Below, in pieces: positions 32,534 to 43,236 of a stretch of 64,000 nt of DNA. The translations under genes and the position numbers were made by a program. Origin of the DNA: Sclerotiophoma versabilis (Eukaryota; Ascomycota; Dothideomycetes; Pleosporales; Didymellaceae); assembly GCA_012274445.1 (NCBI GenBank), contig JAAROD010000054.1, forward strand, positions 1,116,001 through 1,180,000, written 5' to 3'. The stretch's first letter is position 1, and the number at the start of each line of letters is the position of its first letter. A model generated the notes under the pieces. The model searched no databases. It saw only the letters and a list, made by a program, of their open reading frames with translations, and was not told where the DNA came from.

Positions 32534-33218
32534 GTCCTGAGAATCATCCAAGGCAGCTCACAATAGCAATCACTTCTTTCAAGGGAACTACGTCAGCTAA
32601 CGCAATGTCTTAACTATGGGTGGGCCTGACCGTGTTCGAAATGTGGGACTCGCTGAATGTTGTTGTGCTGCAGGATCTTTAGGCCAGGCTCTCAGGACAC
32701 GTGAGTACGGTAATGTATTTGGTAGTAAAACAAATCGGGCAACTTGCTTGCGATTATCTCCGTATTGCTGGGTTATAATAACTGTTAACGCTCGCAATAA
32801 ACAAAAGTCGACAAAAACCATTCTATCCATCAACGGTTCTTGTTCTTTGAAATCGAAATCCAATCGCCTCTCGGGTGAGAGGCCGCTTTGCCGCCAGGGA
32901 CGGCAGAATAGACACGCAGTAGAACTTAAGCCGGGTGCCGTTGCTGAAGATGGCCTAATGACCACCCTTTCATTACCTTAATGTTTAGATAGTGTCATTA
33001 GTAGCTATTTAAACAGATGCGGCCAGAATCTGCGCTATTACTATAGCCTTTAACAATTCCTGCGTGAAGGGATCTTTTCTAGGCAGAAAGCAAAGTTGAT
33101 ACGTATTATATAGAACTGATTAACATTGTACTTCTCTTTTAGTTGAATTTAACGGTTTAAAGTAACTCTAGGTGGGTAAAATGCGTAAGCTGCAGGACAA
33201 GTTAAGCACGTGTTAGCT
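32534..33218. other. Non-coding interval left of the hAT insertion
   Basis: Holds the duplicated gene fragment noted at 32617-32905 and then AT-rich sequence up to the hAT target site. No intact gene. Confidence 0.4.
32617..32905 (-). repeat. Truncated duplicate of the 5' end of the 44.8-46.0 kb gene
   Basis: This stretch aligns with 45962-46224 in the same orientation. The shared parts are the first about 20 codons (AQQHSASPTFRTRSGPP here versus AQQHSTSPTLRTQSAPP there), the upstream region including ataactgt(t/c)aacgct, and the block ending gctttgccgccagggac. The start codon is lost and the coding part ends after about 25 codons, so it is a dead fragment. Confidence 0.75.
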
Positions 33219-33226
33219 AGGTCTGT
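33219..33226 (+). repeat. Left 8-bp target-site duplication of hAT (AGGTCTGT)
   Basis: AGGTCTGT immediately precedes the left terminal repeat and is repeated exactly at 36649-36656. Eight-base duplications are the hallmark of hAT insertion. Confidence 0.92.
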
Positions 33227-33243
33227 CAGTGCATCCAACGAGA
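33227..33243 (+). repeat. Left terminal inverted repeat of hAT
   Basis: CAGTGCATCCAACGAGA; exact inverse match to 36632-36648. Confidence 0.92.
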
Positions 33244-33400
33244 CGTAGTACGATACGGTAGGGGTATAGAATCGGTACGTACAGCTCGATTTGGTGGTTA
33301 GTACTGCCTGCCTGTCCAAAAGGGGTAATATACAGTCCGTAAGCCGTAGTACTAACGTAGTATTTCCTAACTTGGTAACTACAAGGGGGGTTACAGTGAA

Positions 33401-35941
33401 TTAAAGGTTTGGGTACTGTAATATATAGTAACCTAATTTGATGAGCAGACTTTTCACCACGTGATTCTTAAGCTAATTCTTCTGCAGTTAAAGCACTTCA
33501 ATAGTAGCTGGCGATAGACTATTCCAAAACGTGGTTATAGTACAACTTGCCGCACTAAAGCAGCGCTCACATTCACAGCTCATAGATAGGATAGAAAGGA
33601 AATTAACAGCTATCTTAAATAGGGTAGGGTAACGGGTACAACCCACGTGGAGCCACTACCGCCAGGGGTCAGCTATCAACTCCTGATAGCTTTTGTCTTT
33701 GTTCAAATCTTTGTTAAGGTCATTAATATAATTGTCTAGCTTGTTGTTGCGTTGTTGACGCTTTGAGCCGTGGTTGCTATAAAAGTAACCCTGGTCAACC
33801 TCCATGACAGCTGCTAGTAGGTTGTTAAGGTAGCTGGCAGGAAGCTTGCGTTGTCTAGATTGTTGCTCTTCCATCTTAAGCTCCTCTTAATAACTGTTAG
33901 CGACAAGGTACTCTCCAAACGTCCGACGGAGCGATATATCAGCCTTCTGCTGCTAATCGTCATAGTCACGCCACGTGGATTTGAACCAATTGAGGCGAAG
34001 CCTGGGGTGTAATGCTGTGGCGATGGTGTAGTAACTGTGCTTTAGTTCAATAATCAGCTTTTCCCAATACGTATTAAGCTTCTCTAACCTAAATCTAATG
34101 GCCGAGGCAAGGTAGCTATCGTCGGTATTATCAAACCTACTAGCCACTAAGGTATAGTGCTGCCACAAAGCTTGGAGATTGATGACAGTTTGCCATAACG
34201 AGCTGAAGCCTGATGTACTATTGTTGCCTTCTAACGCTTTACAAAGGTTGTATAGTACTTTGAGAAAGCTAACTAACTCCTTAACCTCTAACCAATCGTC
34301 GTTAGTAAGCGCGTTAAGTATAGGGTTGTAGTATCAACCTTTACTGTTATCCTCGGCGTTAAACTCCTTGTTGTTTTTGACCTGTTGCTGGTACTTGCGT
34401 TAGAAGGTTTTAATTGGCTCACGCAGCTCCTGGCAACGGAGTAGCATAACGTATACCAAGTGCTAGCGTACCCTACTATCTTGTAGTAGTTGAAGCCTGA
34501 CAAACTTCTATATAGGGTCGTTGGTACTGAGATTGTTAAAGGCTGACAGGAATAACTCACAACGCTTATGTGAGCGATAAACAGCTCTCACAAAGTTGTG
34601 AAGCTTACCAACAACACCATGCTGTTAATATAGGTTGAATTGCTCTATTGGAGCTGCTCGTGCGAGATCTGCTTCGAATTTAGAGACCCCAGCTCTATAT
34701 AGTGTAGCATTAATGATGAGGTTGATGATGTGACCTGCGCAGCGGATTTGGTGATCGATACTAAGTTGTAGTATCGATAACTGCTTGTTGAGGTGATATA
34801 TGAGTTTCTTATTATTATTGGTAGCGTTATTGCCTACAAAACAGTTGAATCTTGAGTTAAAATCGTACTCTTGAATAACGTTAAGTATTGCCGAGGCCTG
34901 CGCACTAGCCGTGTAGTCACCGAGAAGGTTGCTGAAACCAATCAGGAGGTCTCATTGGCAGTAATCGGCATCAACAAAGTTAGCTACAATACCTAAGAAG
35001 CTAAGATGGTTAGAAGAAGTCCATATGTTAACGCTTATAGCGATCTTGCTATGAGCTGACTTGATAAGATGACGTATCTCTTCTTTTTGTCTGGTGTAGT
35101 GCTTGTAGATGTAGCTGGAGAGCGTTGTTAATAAATCGGGTAAGGCGTGGAGTAGACTGGTATGATTCCAAGTAAGCAGACCTCGCGTTGCTGAGCAGGT
35201 AACGTCACCAAATCTCAGGTCTCTTATAATCGTCCAATCAACAACTGAGTTTTGAAACTGCTCTTCCTCCCAAGGCGTATGTGACGTGTGAGTTGACGAC
35301 CTAGGCACGTGCGCAGCAGCTTCAAATGGAGACCTTGGGAGTCTAGTTGGGGTACTTAGGATGGGAAGGTTAGTAGTTGGTTCAACTAGATGCCTTTTGC
35401 GGATGTGATTCTTGATGTGCCTGGTACCGTTGATGACGTACGCGTCTGACTTCGATCGTGATTGGTGACACAGCTTGCAAAGCCATATATCGGTAATAGT
35501 ACCATCAAGCTCAGTATACTGTAATTGAAGCCCAAAAGCCCATATATTGGAGACTACCCGACCACCTGTTATAGACCCCTTCCACTTCACAGCGTAGCCT
35601 AATTGGGATGGCTTAAGACGCTCCCCCTTCCGGTATACGTGACTAAAATTGACGTTAAAAGCTATACCTTTCACGAAGGTTTTATCAATAGGCGTTGGGT
35701 AATCGTGGAAGGGGGTAATTAGGTTGATTGATACCGACTCAGGGGAGCTGGGACGGAACATTGATGAGGCTTGAGAGCTTGATTGAGACGGTTGAGGCTG
35801 AGAAAACGACGACGATGATGAGGCCTGAGATGCTCTCATCTTACCAAGCCGCCGAGAGCTTGGGCCATGGTGTATTGGTGAAGGAGTATCCTCTAGTAAG
35901 GTACTGCAAGAAGAGCGAGTATTGGTGAAGTATCGCTGCAT
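33401..35941 (-). pseudogene. hAT transposase, inactivated by stop codons
   Basis: From an ATG at 35941 to a TAA at 33401 the sequence is one frame of 847 codons with no frameshift, but about eight or more premature stops. The order of domains is typical. A BED-type zinc finger (WLCKLCHQSRSKS...HIKNHIRKRH) comes first. The catalytic-region signature follows (SAHSKIAISVNIWTSSNHLS), with the first stop just after it. The helical insertion (CAGHIINLIINATLY) is next, and near the end comes the hAT dimerisation region (YPTLFKIAVNFLSI, SCECERCFSAA). Several stops sit where Arg or Gln is expected (CGA to TGA, CAG to TAG). This fits C-to-T decay such as RIP or CpG deamination. The first 329 codons are open. 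Confidence 0.88.
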
Positions 35942-36631
35942 GGTCGGTATTGATTGGGTATAGAGACCGTGATTGGCTCAATTGATCGCGCGTGGTCTCG
36001 TTGAATCGGGGGGTCAATAGGTATACGTGTTGGTCGATATTGGCGTTGTGGTATAGTAGGTGTAGTTGGAAATCAGCAACGACGTTGGATTAAGCTTGCT
36101 CGCTGCCAAGGCTATACGCGAGCCAATGGGGGACGTTTTGTAGCTATACTGAGGTTCTTGCCGTGGCTATGGACCTCAGTGCGATATATGGCAACTGGCC
36201 AGTCAAATAGCAGCGTGAGGAGAGGTATCGGCGCGTAGGCACTCTTGGAAAAGCTTCTTTTGTGTGTATATATCAATTCTGCGCGTTGTAAGACTCAAAT
36301 ATCGCGTGCCTCGTGTTGTTGTGGTGGTGTAGAGGTTGTAGTACTGCCAGTGAGATCGTGCGTCAGGCATGGTGTTGAGGGCAAATCTCAAGTGCACGGA
36401 CTCGAACATGGAAAATAGTAAGCGCACGGACCTAAACACCAAAAATAACCTAATTTCAACCAATCGACGTCATATCGTCAACCTTCACAGGCACAACCCA
36501 AAATATACCTAAATACGGGAGTAGTACGGCTTCAATCTCTGCTACGATACGGATACGGTACGGCCGACCTCATCGCTACGTCCTTCCCGCTTAATAAGCC
36601 GTACTACGGGTGAGATCCTGTCCGTAGTACT

Positions 36632-36648
36632 TCTCGTTGGATGCACTG
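36632..36648 (-). repeat. Right terminal inverted repeat of hAT
   Basis: Inverse copy of the left 17-bp terminal repeat. Confidence 0.92.
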
Positions 36649-36656
36649 AGGTCTGT
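36649..36656 (+). repeat. Right 8-bp target-site duplication of hAT (AGGTCTGT)
   Basis: Exact copy of 33219-33226. Deleting the element plus one copy restores a continuous empty site. Confidence 0.92.
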
Positions 36657-36886
36657 ACAGCTGCTAGCATTTCTTTCTATAATTGAGTAAAGCTTGCAAG
36701 CTTTGTTAACGTTAGCTGTAACATAGGGATTCCGCAGTTCCTTGAAGTCAGTCAGTATCTGAGCCTTCTCTGACACTCAAAGCAGATAGCAAGATGCCAA
36801 GTTAATGCAAGCGGTCTTTGGTCAAAAAGATGACATTTAAGTAGAGATTGCATTGCTACTCAGTAGGGTATCTTTGCTGAATGATT

Positions 36887-37702
36887 TCAACTTCCAGGAT
36901 CAGGACAAGTCCAATCTTTTTCAGTCTTTCCCTCTTTCAGGTGTCCAGCTACATGTCTTTCTCTTTCGTCCCAGGACGAAAGGGTCACCTGGCAAAAGCC
37001 ACATGTAAGTATTGCTCTGTCGGGCCTCTTTTCCCAGTTCCACAGATCTTTAAGTCTGTTTGCATTCAATGCTGAGAGCTTATGGACGAAAGTGAGATGA
37101 TTTTTGAAATGGTCCGCCCGAAAGAAAGTCCTGGAATCTTTGTGAAGGCAATGAGTTTTGTAGTGATCCACCGAGGGCTTTTCAAGCTGGCAGTATCTGC
37201 ACTTGTCCTTTCCACTCGTAATCAGATATCTATGTCTGGTTCCTCGGCATGTCCATCCATAGTATTTATTATGTCGAACCTTCTCGTGACGTTGCCAATT
37301 GCGGGAATCATACAGTTTCCAGCAGAACGTACACGGCCAGAGGATCGGTTTTTTGGGGATTGTTGAGCTATCATCTCCTGTCGTGGATGTCAATAACTCG
37401 TTTTCCATTGCATTCATCGTAAGAATGGTATTGTTACCTAGATCAATATCCGTACCCTGCTTGCGATTTGGCGGGGGTGAGGTCGGAAAGGGAGGCTTGG
37501 GCGTCTCTGTACAGGCCTGGTACTGGAGTCGGGGGAGTTCAACTTGGGTAAGATACTCCAAACTTTCTGTAAGGACTTGGTGCTGGGGTGGAGGGAGTTG
37601 ACATTGAGATCGAGGTTTAAGGCCCTCATGTCGATCATTCTCCAAAAGCCGATTCAGCACCTTTGTGTCATACGAGTTGTAGGCAGATTGTGGATAGGAC
37701 AT
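36887..37702 (-). CDS. C2H2 zinc-finger protein
   Basis: A single-exon frame of 271 codons beginning MSYPQSAYNSYDTK. Residues 1-125 are low-complexity and Gln/Pro/Thr-rich. The C-terminal half has C2H2-type motifs: CTFCWKLYDSRNWQRHEKVRH, CRYCQLEK with histidines downstream (HFKNHLTFVH), and CGFCQVTLSSWDERERHVAGH, followed by an abrupt end after DWTCPDPGS. This arrangement is common in small fungal transcription-factor-like proteins of unknown target. A nuclear DNA-binding role is inferred. It lies 230 bp from the hAT right end but shows no damage. No orthologue with a known role is recognised. Confidence 0.75.
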   Translation of the reverse strand: MSYPQSAYNSYDTKVLNRLLENDRHEGLKPRSQCQLPPPQHQVLTESLEYLTQVELPRLQYQACTETPKPPFPTSPPPNRKQGTDIDLGNNTILTMNAMENELLTSTTGDDSSTIPKKPILWPCTFCWKLYDSRNWQRHEKVRHNKYYGWTCRGTRHRYLITSGKDKCRYCQLEKPSVDHYKTHCLHKDSRTFFRADHFKNHLTFVHKLSALNANRLKDLWNWEKRPDRAILTCGFCQVTLSSWDERERHVAGHLKEGKTEKDWTCPDPGS

Positions 37703-38941
37703 CGTGGGATGAATTCAGTTGCAGATTTAAGATAACTCGATCCCGGGCTTTTGAATAGCTTATGATAACGGCTGGAGTCCGCTTGAATTGGCTGTTGTGA
37801 CCAAGAGTGCAAACATGCCTGGCAGGCAGGCCAGTTACCCGGGCCTTGACCGCAAATCACTAGGTATTGTACAACGCCAACTGGAACGGCCGAGTACTTC
37901 CAATGATAGACTGTTGAGATGTGAGTTTGTTTTGCAAACATGTCGTGACGAACATGGCACACGAATCACTCGCTATGGAGTGACGGATCGAGGAAGCCAT
38001 ACAGCAGTGATGGAGTGATCTGCACGTCTTTTCGGGTGAAGTTATCACTGGAGCCATTAAATCAGGCGCTGAACGCGACACTGCAGTCGTGCTGCGCTTC
38101 GCATCGACGTACATATGCGCGATCACCAACTAATTTTGAACCCCAGTTGAGAATCTGCGGGAAATGGGGAAAGGCGAGACCAATGTGATGACACAGACTA
38201 AGTGGGGTGACCAATAGCACAAGCGAGCTAGCCGCTCTTCAAGGGCCAAGCGCATGGTGCCCGCAGGCTTCGGGTGGTTCGTGTTAGTTTCGACCTGACA
38301 GCTAGGGCAGGTTCATGTGAAGGTCGCACGCCCGTCTGTTTTGTTATCTTGTTAACAGAATACCTTGCCTCGTGTTACGTCTTGAGTGCAAGCATGATAA
38401 GTGTGAAAGCGATGGGTCGATGCTGTAGCAGTCGCTTCGGTTGCGTAGTGTTGGGTCGCGACTTTGCCGTAGGCACCGAGGCGTATTGACGATAAGAACT
38501 CAAGGATCGATGCATTGAGCTCGACAATCGATGCACGACGTCTAGGGATCTTCAGATATGCTGCACGTATGCACAAGGAAGATGCATGACATAGTAGATA
38601 GAAACAGGTATGCCTTAGAACCTGGCAAAGGTCTCTACTGTGACGGGAAACATCAATGTAGTAACGCGGTTTCACCTTCAAATTTAGGGGTACACTGCTG
38701 TAGTTGCTGAATAGCAAGACTTGTACAGGCAATCACGATATAATGAGTCAGCTTCACTCTATCAGCAGTGCGGCATAAATGTTGTTACTGTTGGCAGTAC
38801 CCACATAAGATCCGGCAAGCAATGGGGCCTCTGGTGCCGCCGCGCCAAAACCGGGATTCAGTCGGGTGCTATAGCTGCCGTAGCGCCCGACCATTCGGAA
38901 TCCAGAACTTCGACTTGGTCTTTGCAAACAACACCGCAAGC
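37703..38941. other. Intergenic region
   Basis: About 1.2 kb with no supported gene. A 126-codon minus frame at 38352-38732 lacks motifs. Probably promoters of the two flanking divergent genes. Confidence 0.4.
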
Positions 38942-39450
38942 ATGGTTCACCTCCCCCGATCAGCATCGGTCCAAGAGGCCCAAGAAGCCTCAGGCCTTTC
39001 CTTCCTAGAATTTAAGTTCTATAAGGTATTCAGACTGCGGCCTCGTACCTTAGTTCTACCCGCTAACTTTTATTTTGCAGAAGATTGCAAAGGCGCAAGC
39101 CGAAGAGTGCGTCCGCGACTACCCAGACACCTTCTGGGGTGCCTACAAACCTGTTCAACAGAAACAGGTTGCTGATTCTATAAACGCGAAGCTTGCGGAA
39201 CAGAACATACATCCTGTTCGGGAGGACGTCATAGACTGGAAGATGCACAATGTCATACGCGATGTGATCAGGGCAAGAGACAAAAGGAGGAAGCAAAGTA
39301 ATATGGATCTTCCACAGAAACCTGGGGTTTATACTGACGATCACTACAGATCCCGCGTCTCCTACTGCTGTGACCGAAACGGCCGTGAACGATAAGACGA
39401 CCCAACCCTCAACTGCCACCCGCGACTTCGACCCTATACGGAACATCTAG
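38942..39450 (+). CDS. Small three-exon protein, unknown function
   Basis: Exons 38942-39025, 39081-39297 and 39350-39450 join in phase through introns of 55 and 52 bp. Both have good branch points (cgctaac, tactgac) and CAG acceptors, giving 133 residues. The middle is helical and charged (KIAKAQAEECVRDYPDTFWGAY, DWKMHNVIRDVIRARDKRRKQ) and the tail is Thr/Pro-rich. The coherence of two consecutive fungal introns is the main argument that it is real. I do not recognise a family. It could be a DNA- or RNA-binding cargo protein, but that is a guess. An extra upstream exon is possible because the frame is open to the left. Confidence 0.6.
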
Positions 39451-41097
39451 CATATGCACACAACTAGGCTTCATCACAAAAATGATCCGAAATGGCGCAT
39501 AGCGATTCTGTTGCGAAGCCTCAGACCTAGCCTCTGGCGCTGAAAGATCTTCCGTGTGACGTTTCACCCAGATTTAGACGGCGATTCGTCTGCAACTATT
39601 CTCCAGATACAGCTGCACATGGATACAAATTGTGCAGGCGTTGACTGCCGGCGTTTTTGGCGCTTTCGAAAAGCCTGCCTCATCGTGCAAGGCATCAAGA
39701 TCTTGCGACAGCGAAGTTGCCATCACCACACGTATGTACAGCTGCTTTTCTGTTCCTCTTCACACACTTCTTGTATCGTCAGAGGATGCGGTCGGCTCGT
39801 GTTGAAAGTGTCGCTGTTGGAGTACTTATGACTACTGTACAACTGGATTCTGAGCAGCTCATCCCGGGGCCCAGATTAGAGGTAGTCTACACTCTTTCTT
39901 GGACGTGGTGACTGTACAGGATGGAGACCTTAACCGGTTCAGCTTTCGTGGCTAGTTCGGAGATCCGGAATGAAAGTGAGATTTCGCGATCGTAACAAGC
40001 ATGCTGTCATACCATACTGTCATTTCCTCTGTATGTTGTTCTGTTTTCGGAAGTACTCGGTTGGGTAGAATAGTTAGCAGGTTCCTAAGATCCTCACGAA
40101 CACTCTGAAAGTGCTTCCTGAATCGAATGTCTTTGAAGAGAAGCAGTCAATCTTGCAGAGCATGTTAAATGCGAACTTGACACTTTCTTTTCTCTAGTAA
40201 GCACACTTCCTAAACACCAAAGCTTCCGCACCACACAGAAAAGGGCGAACCGCTGATGTCGTTACATGCTTCTCTCTTGGCTAGCCGTAGGGTAAAAGCG
40301 ATGGTGAAAGCAAAAGTTGTGGTCTACAAGTGGAGCAACCATCTCAAGGAGTGACGCTTTAGATCGATCGCATAAGTCATATTCATCCGCCCAGTTAACT
40401 AGTTTATCTACTATAAGCTAACCTGTGACCTGCCTGCAGTTCCTAAGCACACCTGTTATCGCTATGACGTTCACATCGTGATTCACCGTTCTTTCGATGA
40501 CATAAATAGCAAGCAGGAACAACCAGCGCAAGTGGCGGTGTTAGCACCTCTGGGAGAGCCGGATAAAAGATGTCACATTCATCCCCGACATGCCATGACC
40601 AGTCGTACGGCGGAGGAAAGATAGAGAGTATGCCGCAGATTGAAACATCCTCGTGTCGTCTTCAGGTAAGAAGCTTTTACCTAGCAATATTTCCTTGACC
40701 TATATATAATACCGTCCTATGGCAGTTGCATATCGACTGATTTTGTAGGATGGTTTGACAGTATTTTGTAATTCGTTGCAGTAAAAGAGGATACGAACAA
40801 TGTACATGACGTTGATATGACGTTGTTAACATAAAGGCAATAGGAACCCAGACGGAGGCTTAATGTGCCACTGAATATAAGTAATTGGAAATGAGATGAT
40901 ACCCAGAAACAAAACCTGTAAAACGGAAAACTACAACACTGTTTCCACTTTTGCTTAACTGTTTTTGCATGCATAACGCTATTTAAACAACCTCCTAATA
41001 TCTTTACTCAATCTTGCAGGGTCAAGTGTCCTTAGTACTTTCTTAACATTCCGATAGACCATATTAGAAGCGTCTCTGCGACTGTAAGAGTGCGAGT
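39451..41097. other. 1.6-kb intergenic region
   Basis: No frame with motifs or splice support. An open stretch of 91 codons at 39556-39831 is not convincing. AT content rises toward 41 kb. Confidence 0.4.
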
Positions 41098-41904
41098 TTA
41101 CTGAACTGCTGAAGTAGACTGAAAGGAAAATTTCTGCACCCCAACCTGTATCTTACCAAGAACTGTAATATCCGAGCCTGCTGAGAACGGGCGAGCCTCG
41201 AGGCCGTTGTATCGAGCATTTCTAGCCCGGGGAAAGGGAATTGTGGCAGCGAAAGGGATCTCCATTCCTCCTTGTTGTAAGACAGCTTGAATCTCAATTC
41301 CTCCGACGATATTGCAGTTGAGGATGTCACCAGAATATCTTTCGTTACCCTCCAGTCCGTCAAAGTAGTGCGAGCCAGAATATCCCGTAAAAGATTCATC
41401 TTCACCCCCCGAAAATATCAACTCGGGCGCTTCTTCGTCATCCCAATTATCCGTAGTGGGTATAAATTCGGGTTCTTGCTTTTGTTGAATAGCGTTGTCA
41501 TCTATGTGCATCGATACTGGCGAAGGCATAGTAACAAGTGGCGAGTCCTTTCCCTTGCTCGTGAATGCGGTCGGTATATTGCAGTTATCGTCGCGCACAG
41601 ATACGTCACTGCGGCAGTGCAGCAAGTTACTGTCAGGCATGGTCTGATCGCTGATGTTCTGGCAGATCAACTCCTCATCGTCCTCTGCAACGCACAGAGC
41701 GAGATCGCCTTCGAACAAACCGGGCCGATTGCCGAATATAGGTAAGAAGCAGGACCAGCACATTGGTGTTTGATGATTCGACGGATGGTTCTTAAAGAGA
41801 GTATCGTCTAAAGAAGACCGTCGCCTCTCCATACAGCGCTGGAGAGGAGCAGCACTTTCGTGGGATGCGCTCGAATCTTGAGAAACTAAGGAGTATGCGG
41901 TCAT
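41098..41904 (-). CDS. Hypothetical cargo protein, 268 residues
   Basis: A complete single-exon frame starting MTAYSLVSQDSSASHESAAP. I recognise no family. The first half is Ser/Asp-rich. A cluster CWSCFLPIFGN (around residue 50) and an acidic middle (DNWDDEEAPELIFSGGEDE) precede a C-terminal part with beta-like alternation (NIVGGIEIQAVLQQGG, DITVLGKIQVGVQKF). No signal peptide or membrane segment. It is separated from neighbours by more than 0.7 kb on both sides, so no operon-like or paired context is evident. The long frame without stops in a moderately AT-rich region supports coding. Confidence 0.55.
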   Translation of the reverse strand: MTAYSLVSQDSSASHESAAPLQRCMERRRSSLDDTLFKNHPSNHQTPMCWSCFLPIFGNRPGLFEGDLALCVAEDDEELICQNISDQTMPDSNLLHCRSDVSVRDDNCNIPTAFTSKGKDSPLVTMPSPVSMHIDDNAIQQKQEPEFIPTTDNWDDEEAPELIFSGGEDESFTGYSGSHYFDGLEGNERYSGDILNCNIVGGIEIQAVLQQGGMEIPFAATIPFPRARNARYNGLEARPFSAGSDITVLGKIQVGVQKFSFQSTSAVQ

Positions 41905-42605
41905 GATTGTGGTGAGCTGGATGTGAATTTCTCAGGTCGTCGCAGATGATAGTCTTGCATAGCATTCCGCTCGGTCTTAAGGACTACGGATGACGATTCA
42001 CGGCGTACTGAGTAGAGCCAAGGTTCCACAAACCCAAAAGCCGGGTTGGGCAAAATCATGTTGAGACTTCAAATCCTGGAATAAGAGGTTCATATCCTGC
42101 AGCTTCAAATGGTTCCTCTTTACTACTTTTGATTTTCCAAAACCTGAAAATTGCAGCACAGACACTATGAAAGGCTTGAGCGTGGTTGCCTTGGCGCAGA
42201 TATGGCGTTGCGGCGCAGCACATCTAGAATGCTGATGTCGGTCGCATAAGCCCGATCACTTGCTCTACCGCTGACTTGCATGTGGCACAGATTGTATCAT
42301 TATACTGCGGTAATATGAATCGGAAAAGCGGTTTTGGCGGTGCGACGTTTTCCTAGACGCCGCAAAACTCCACTTCACGGACATACTCGTCACAGTAATC
42401 TGCACCCCCCCCTTCCAGCCTCACCAAGTTTAAGCTCTAACTTACTTCAGCTTGAAGGTCTCTACAAACGAAACCTTCAAGTATTATAGAGGGTTTGCAA
42501 GCCCTAGAATTCAACCCGCATAGTGTTCTCAATTTTGGTGCCCAAGAGCAGTATTAACTCTTTCAAATAATGATTGCCACCTTAAGCTATTATATGTATG
42601 TTTCT
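41905..42605. other. Intergenic region
   Basis: About 700 bp holding the promoter of the minus-strand 268-residue gene and the 3' flank of the small membrane protein. No gene. Confidence 0.4.
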
Positions 42606-42962
42606 TCACTGGTTGACATAACTATGCGCCTGGCGTCCTGTTGAACGTCTATGCCGAAGGCAGCAAAGCAAACAATAAAGCAAGGGAACCAAAACTACCA
42701 GACTGACCGCCCCAACCATTGTTGCGATGGTTGCAACCGAAAATGCTGGATTCACAGGCTGTGCACTGCTCTTGATAAGGTCGTGCATGTCTTTTCCAGA
42801 ATCTGCAATGATACTGGACAAAGCTTCAAGATTTGACAGCACGCTCCCTTGTAATGGGTCGGCAGAAGTGAGCGATGGGGCGAGTAAGCTGGAGAATTTT
42901 AGCAGTGTGCTTGCAGTCAAGTCATCGGGAGTCACCAGCTTTCGTTCGATCCTCTGAGGCAT
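42606..42962 (-). CDS. Small single-pass membrane protein
   Basis: A 118-codon single-exon frame. An N-terminal polar domain of about 75 residues (MPQRIERKLVTPDDLTAS...) is followed by one strong hydrophobic segment, roughly residues 75-100 (ATIATMVGAVSLVVLVPLLY), then CLLCCLRHRRS and a short basic tail. There is no cleavable signal peptide, so a membrane-anchored orientation with the tail in the cytosol is likely. It is transcribed divergently from the secreted DUF7492-like gene, 274 bp away, suggesting joint regulation. The juxtamembrane cysteines could be palmitoylated (inference). No family recognised. Confidence 0.55.
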   Translation of the reverse strand: MPQRIERKLVTPDDLTASTLLKFSSLLAPSLTSADPLQGSVLSNLEALSSIIADSGKDMHDLIKSSAQPVNPAFSVATIATMVGAVSLVVLVPLLYCLLCCLRHRRSTGRQAHSYVNQ

Positions 42963-43236
42963 CTCGTCAAATGGCAGCGTGTTCAGACCTGGGCATCTCA
43001 GCGTGAGTGTCTAATCTATTATGTGATTGATCCAGCTACGTTGTATCTGATGACAAAGTGGCTGATTTGGGGACCATTAGCGATGACGACATGTCAAAAA
43101 CGGGTTATGACAATGGAAAGTGACACTTCAACCGTGTTTGCTGGAGAAGTATTTATTGAATACCTGAAAACTGAGTATTTATTGGAATTGTTGTCACCAT
43201 CTCACTTTGCTCAATCACACACCCTCTCTCATCAAG

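Larger units (their letters stand above)
33227..36648 (-). mobile_element. hAT-family DNA transposon, complete ends, inactive
   Basis: A 3422-bp element bounded by perfect 17-bp terminal inverted repeats (CAGTGCATCCAACGAGA at both ends; 24 of the first 26 positions match) and an exact 8-bp target duplication. The CAGTG start fits hAT ends. Subterminal regions carry GTAGTAC/GTACTACGG-type motifs. Inside is one minus-strand transposase frame broken by stops. It inserted into the presumed Starship after that sequence was assembled. Confidence 0.93.

Noticed and set aside
33960..34000. GGTTCAAATCC on the minus strand, resembling a tRNA B box.
   Set aside because: It lies in the hAT transposase frame (LNWFKST) and no A box or cloverleaf fits.
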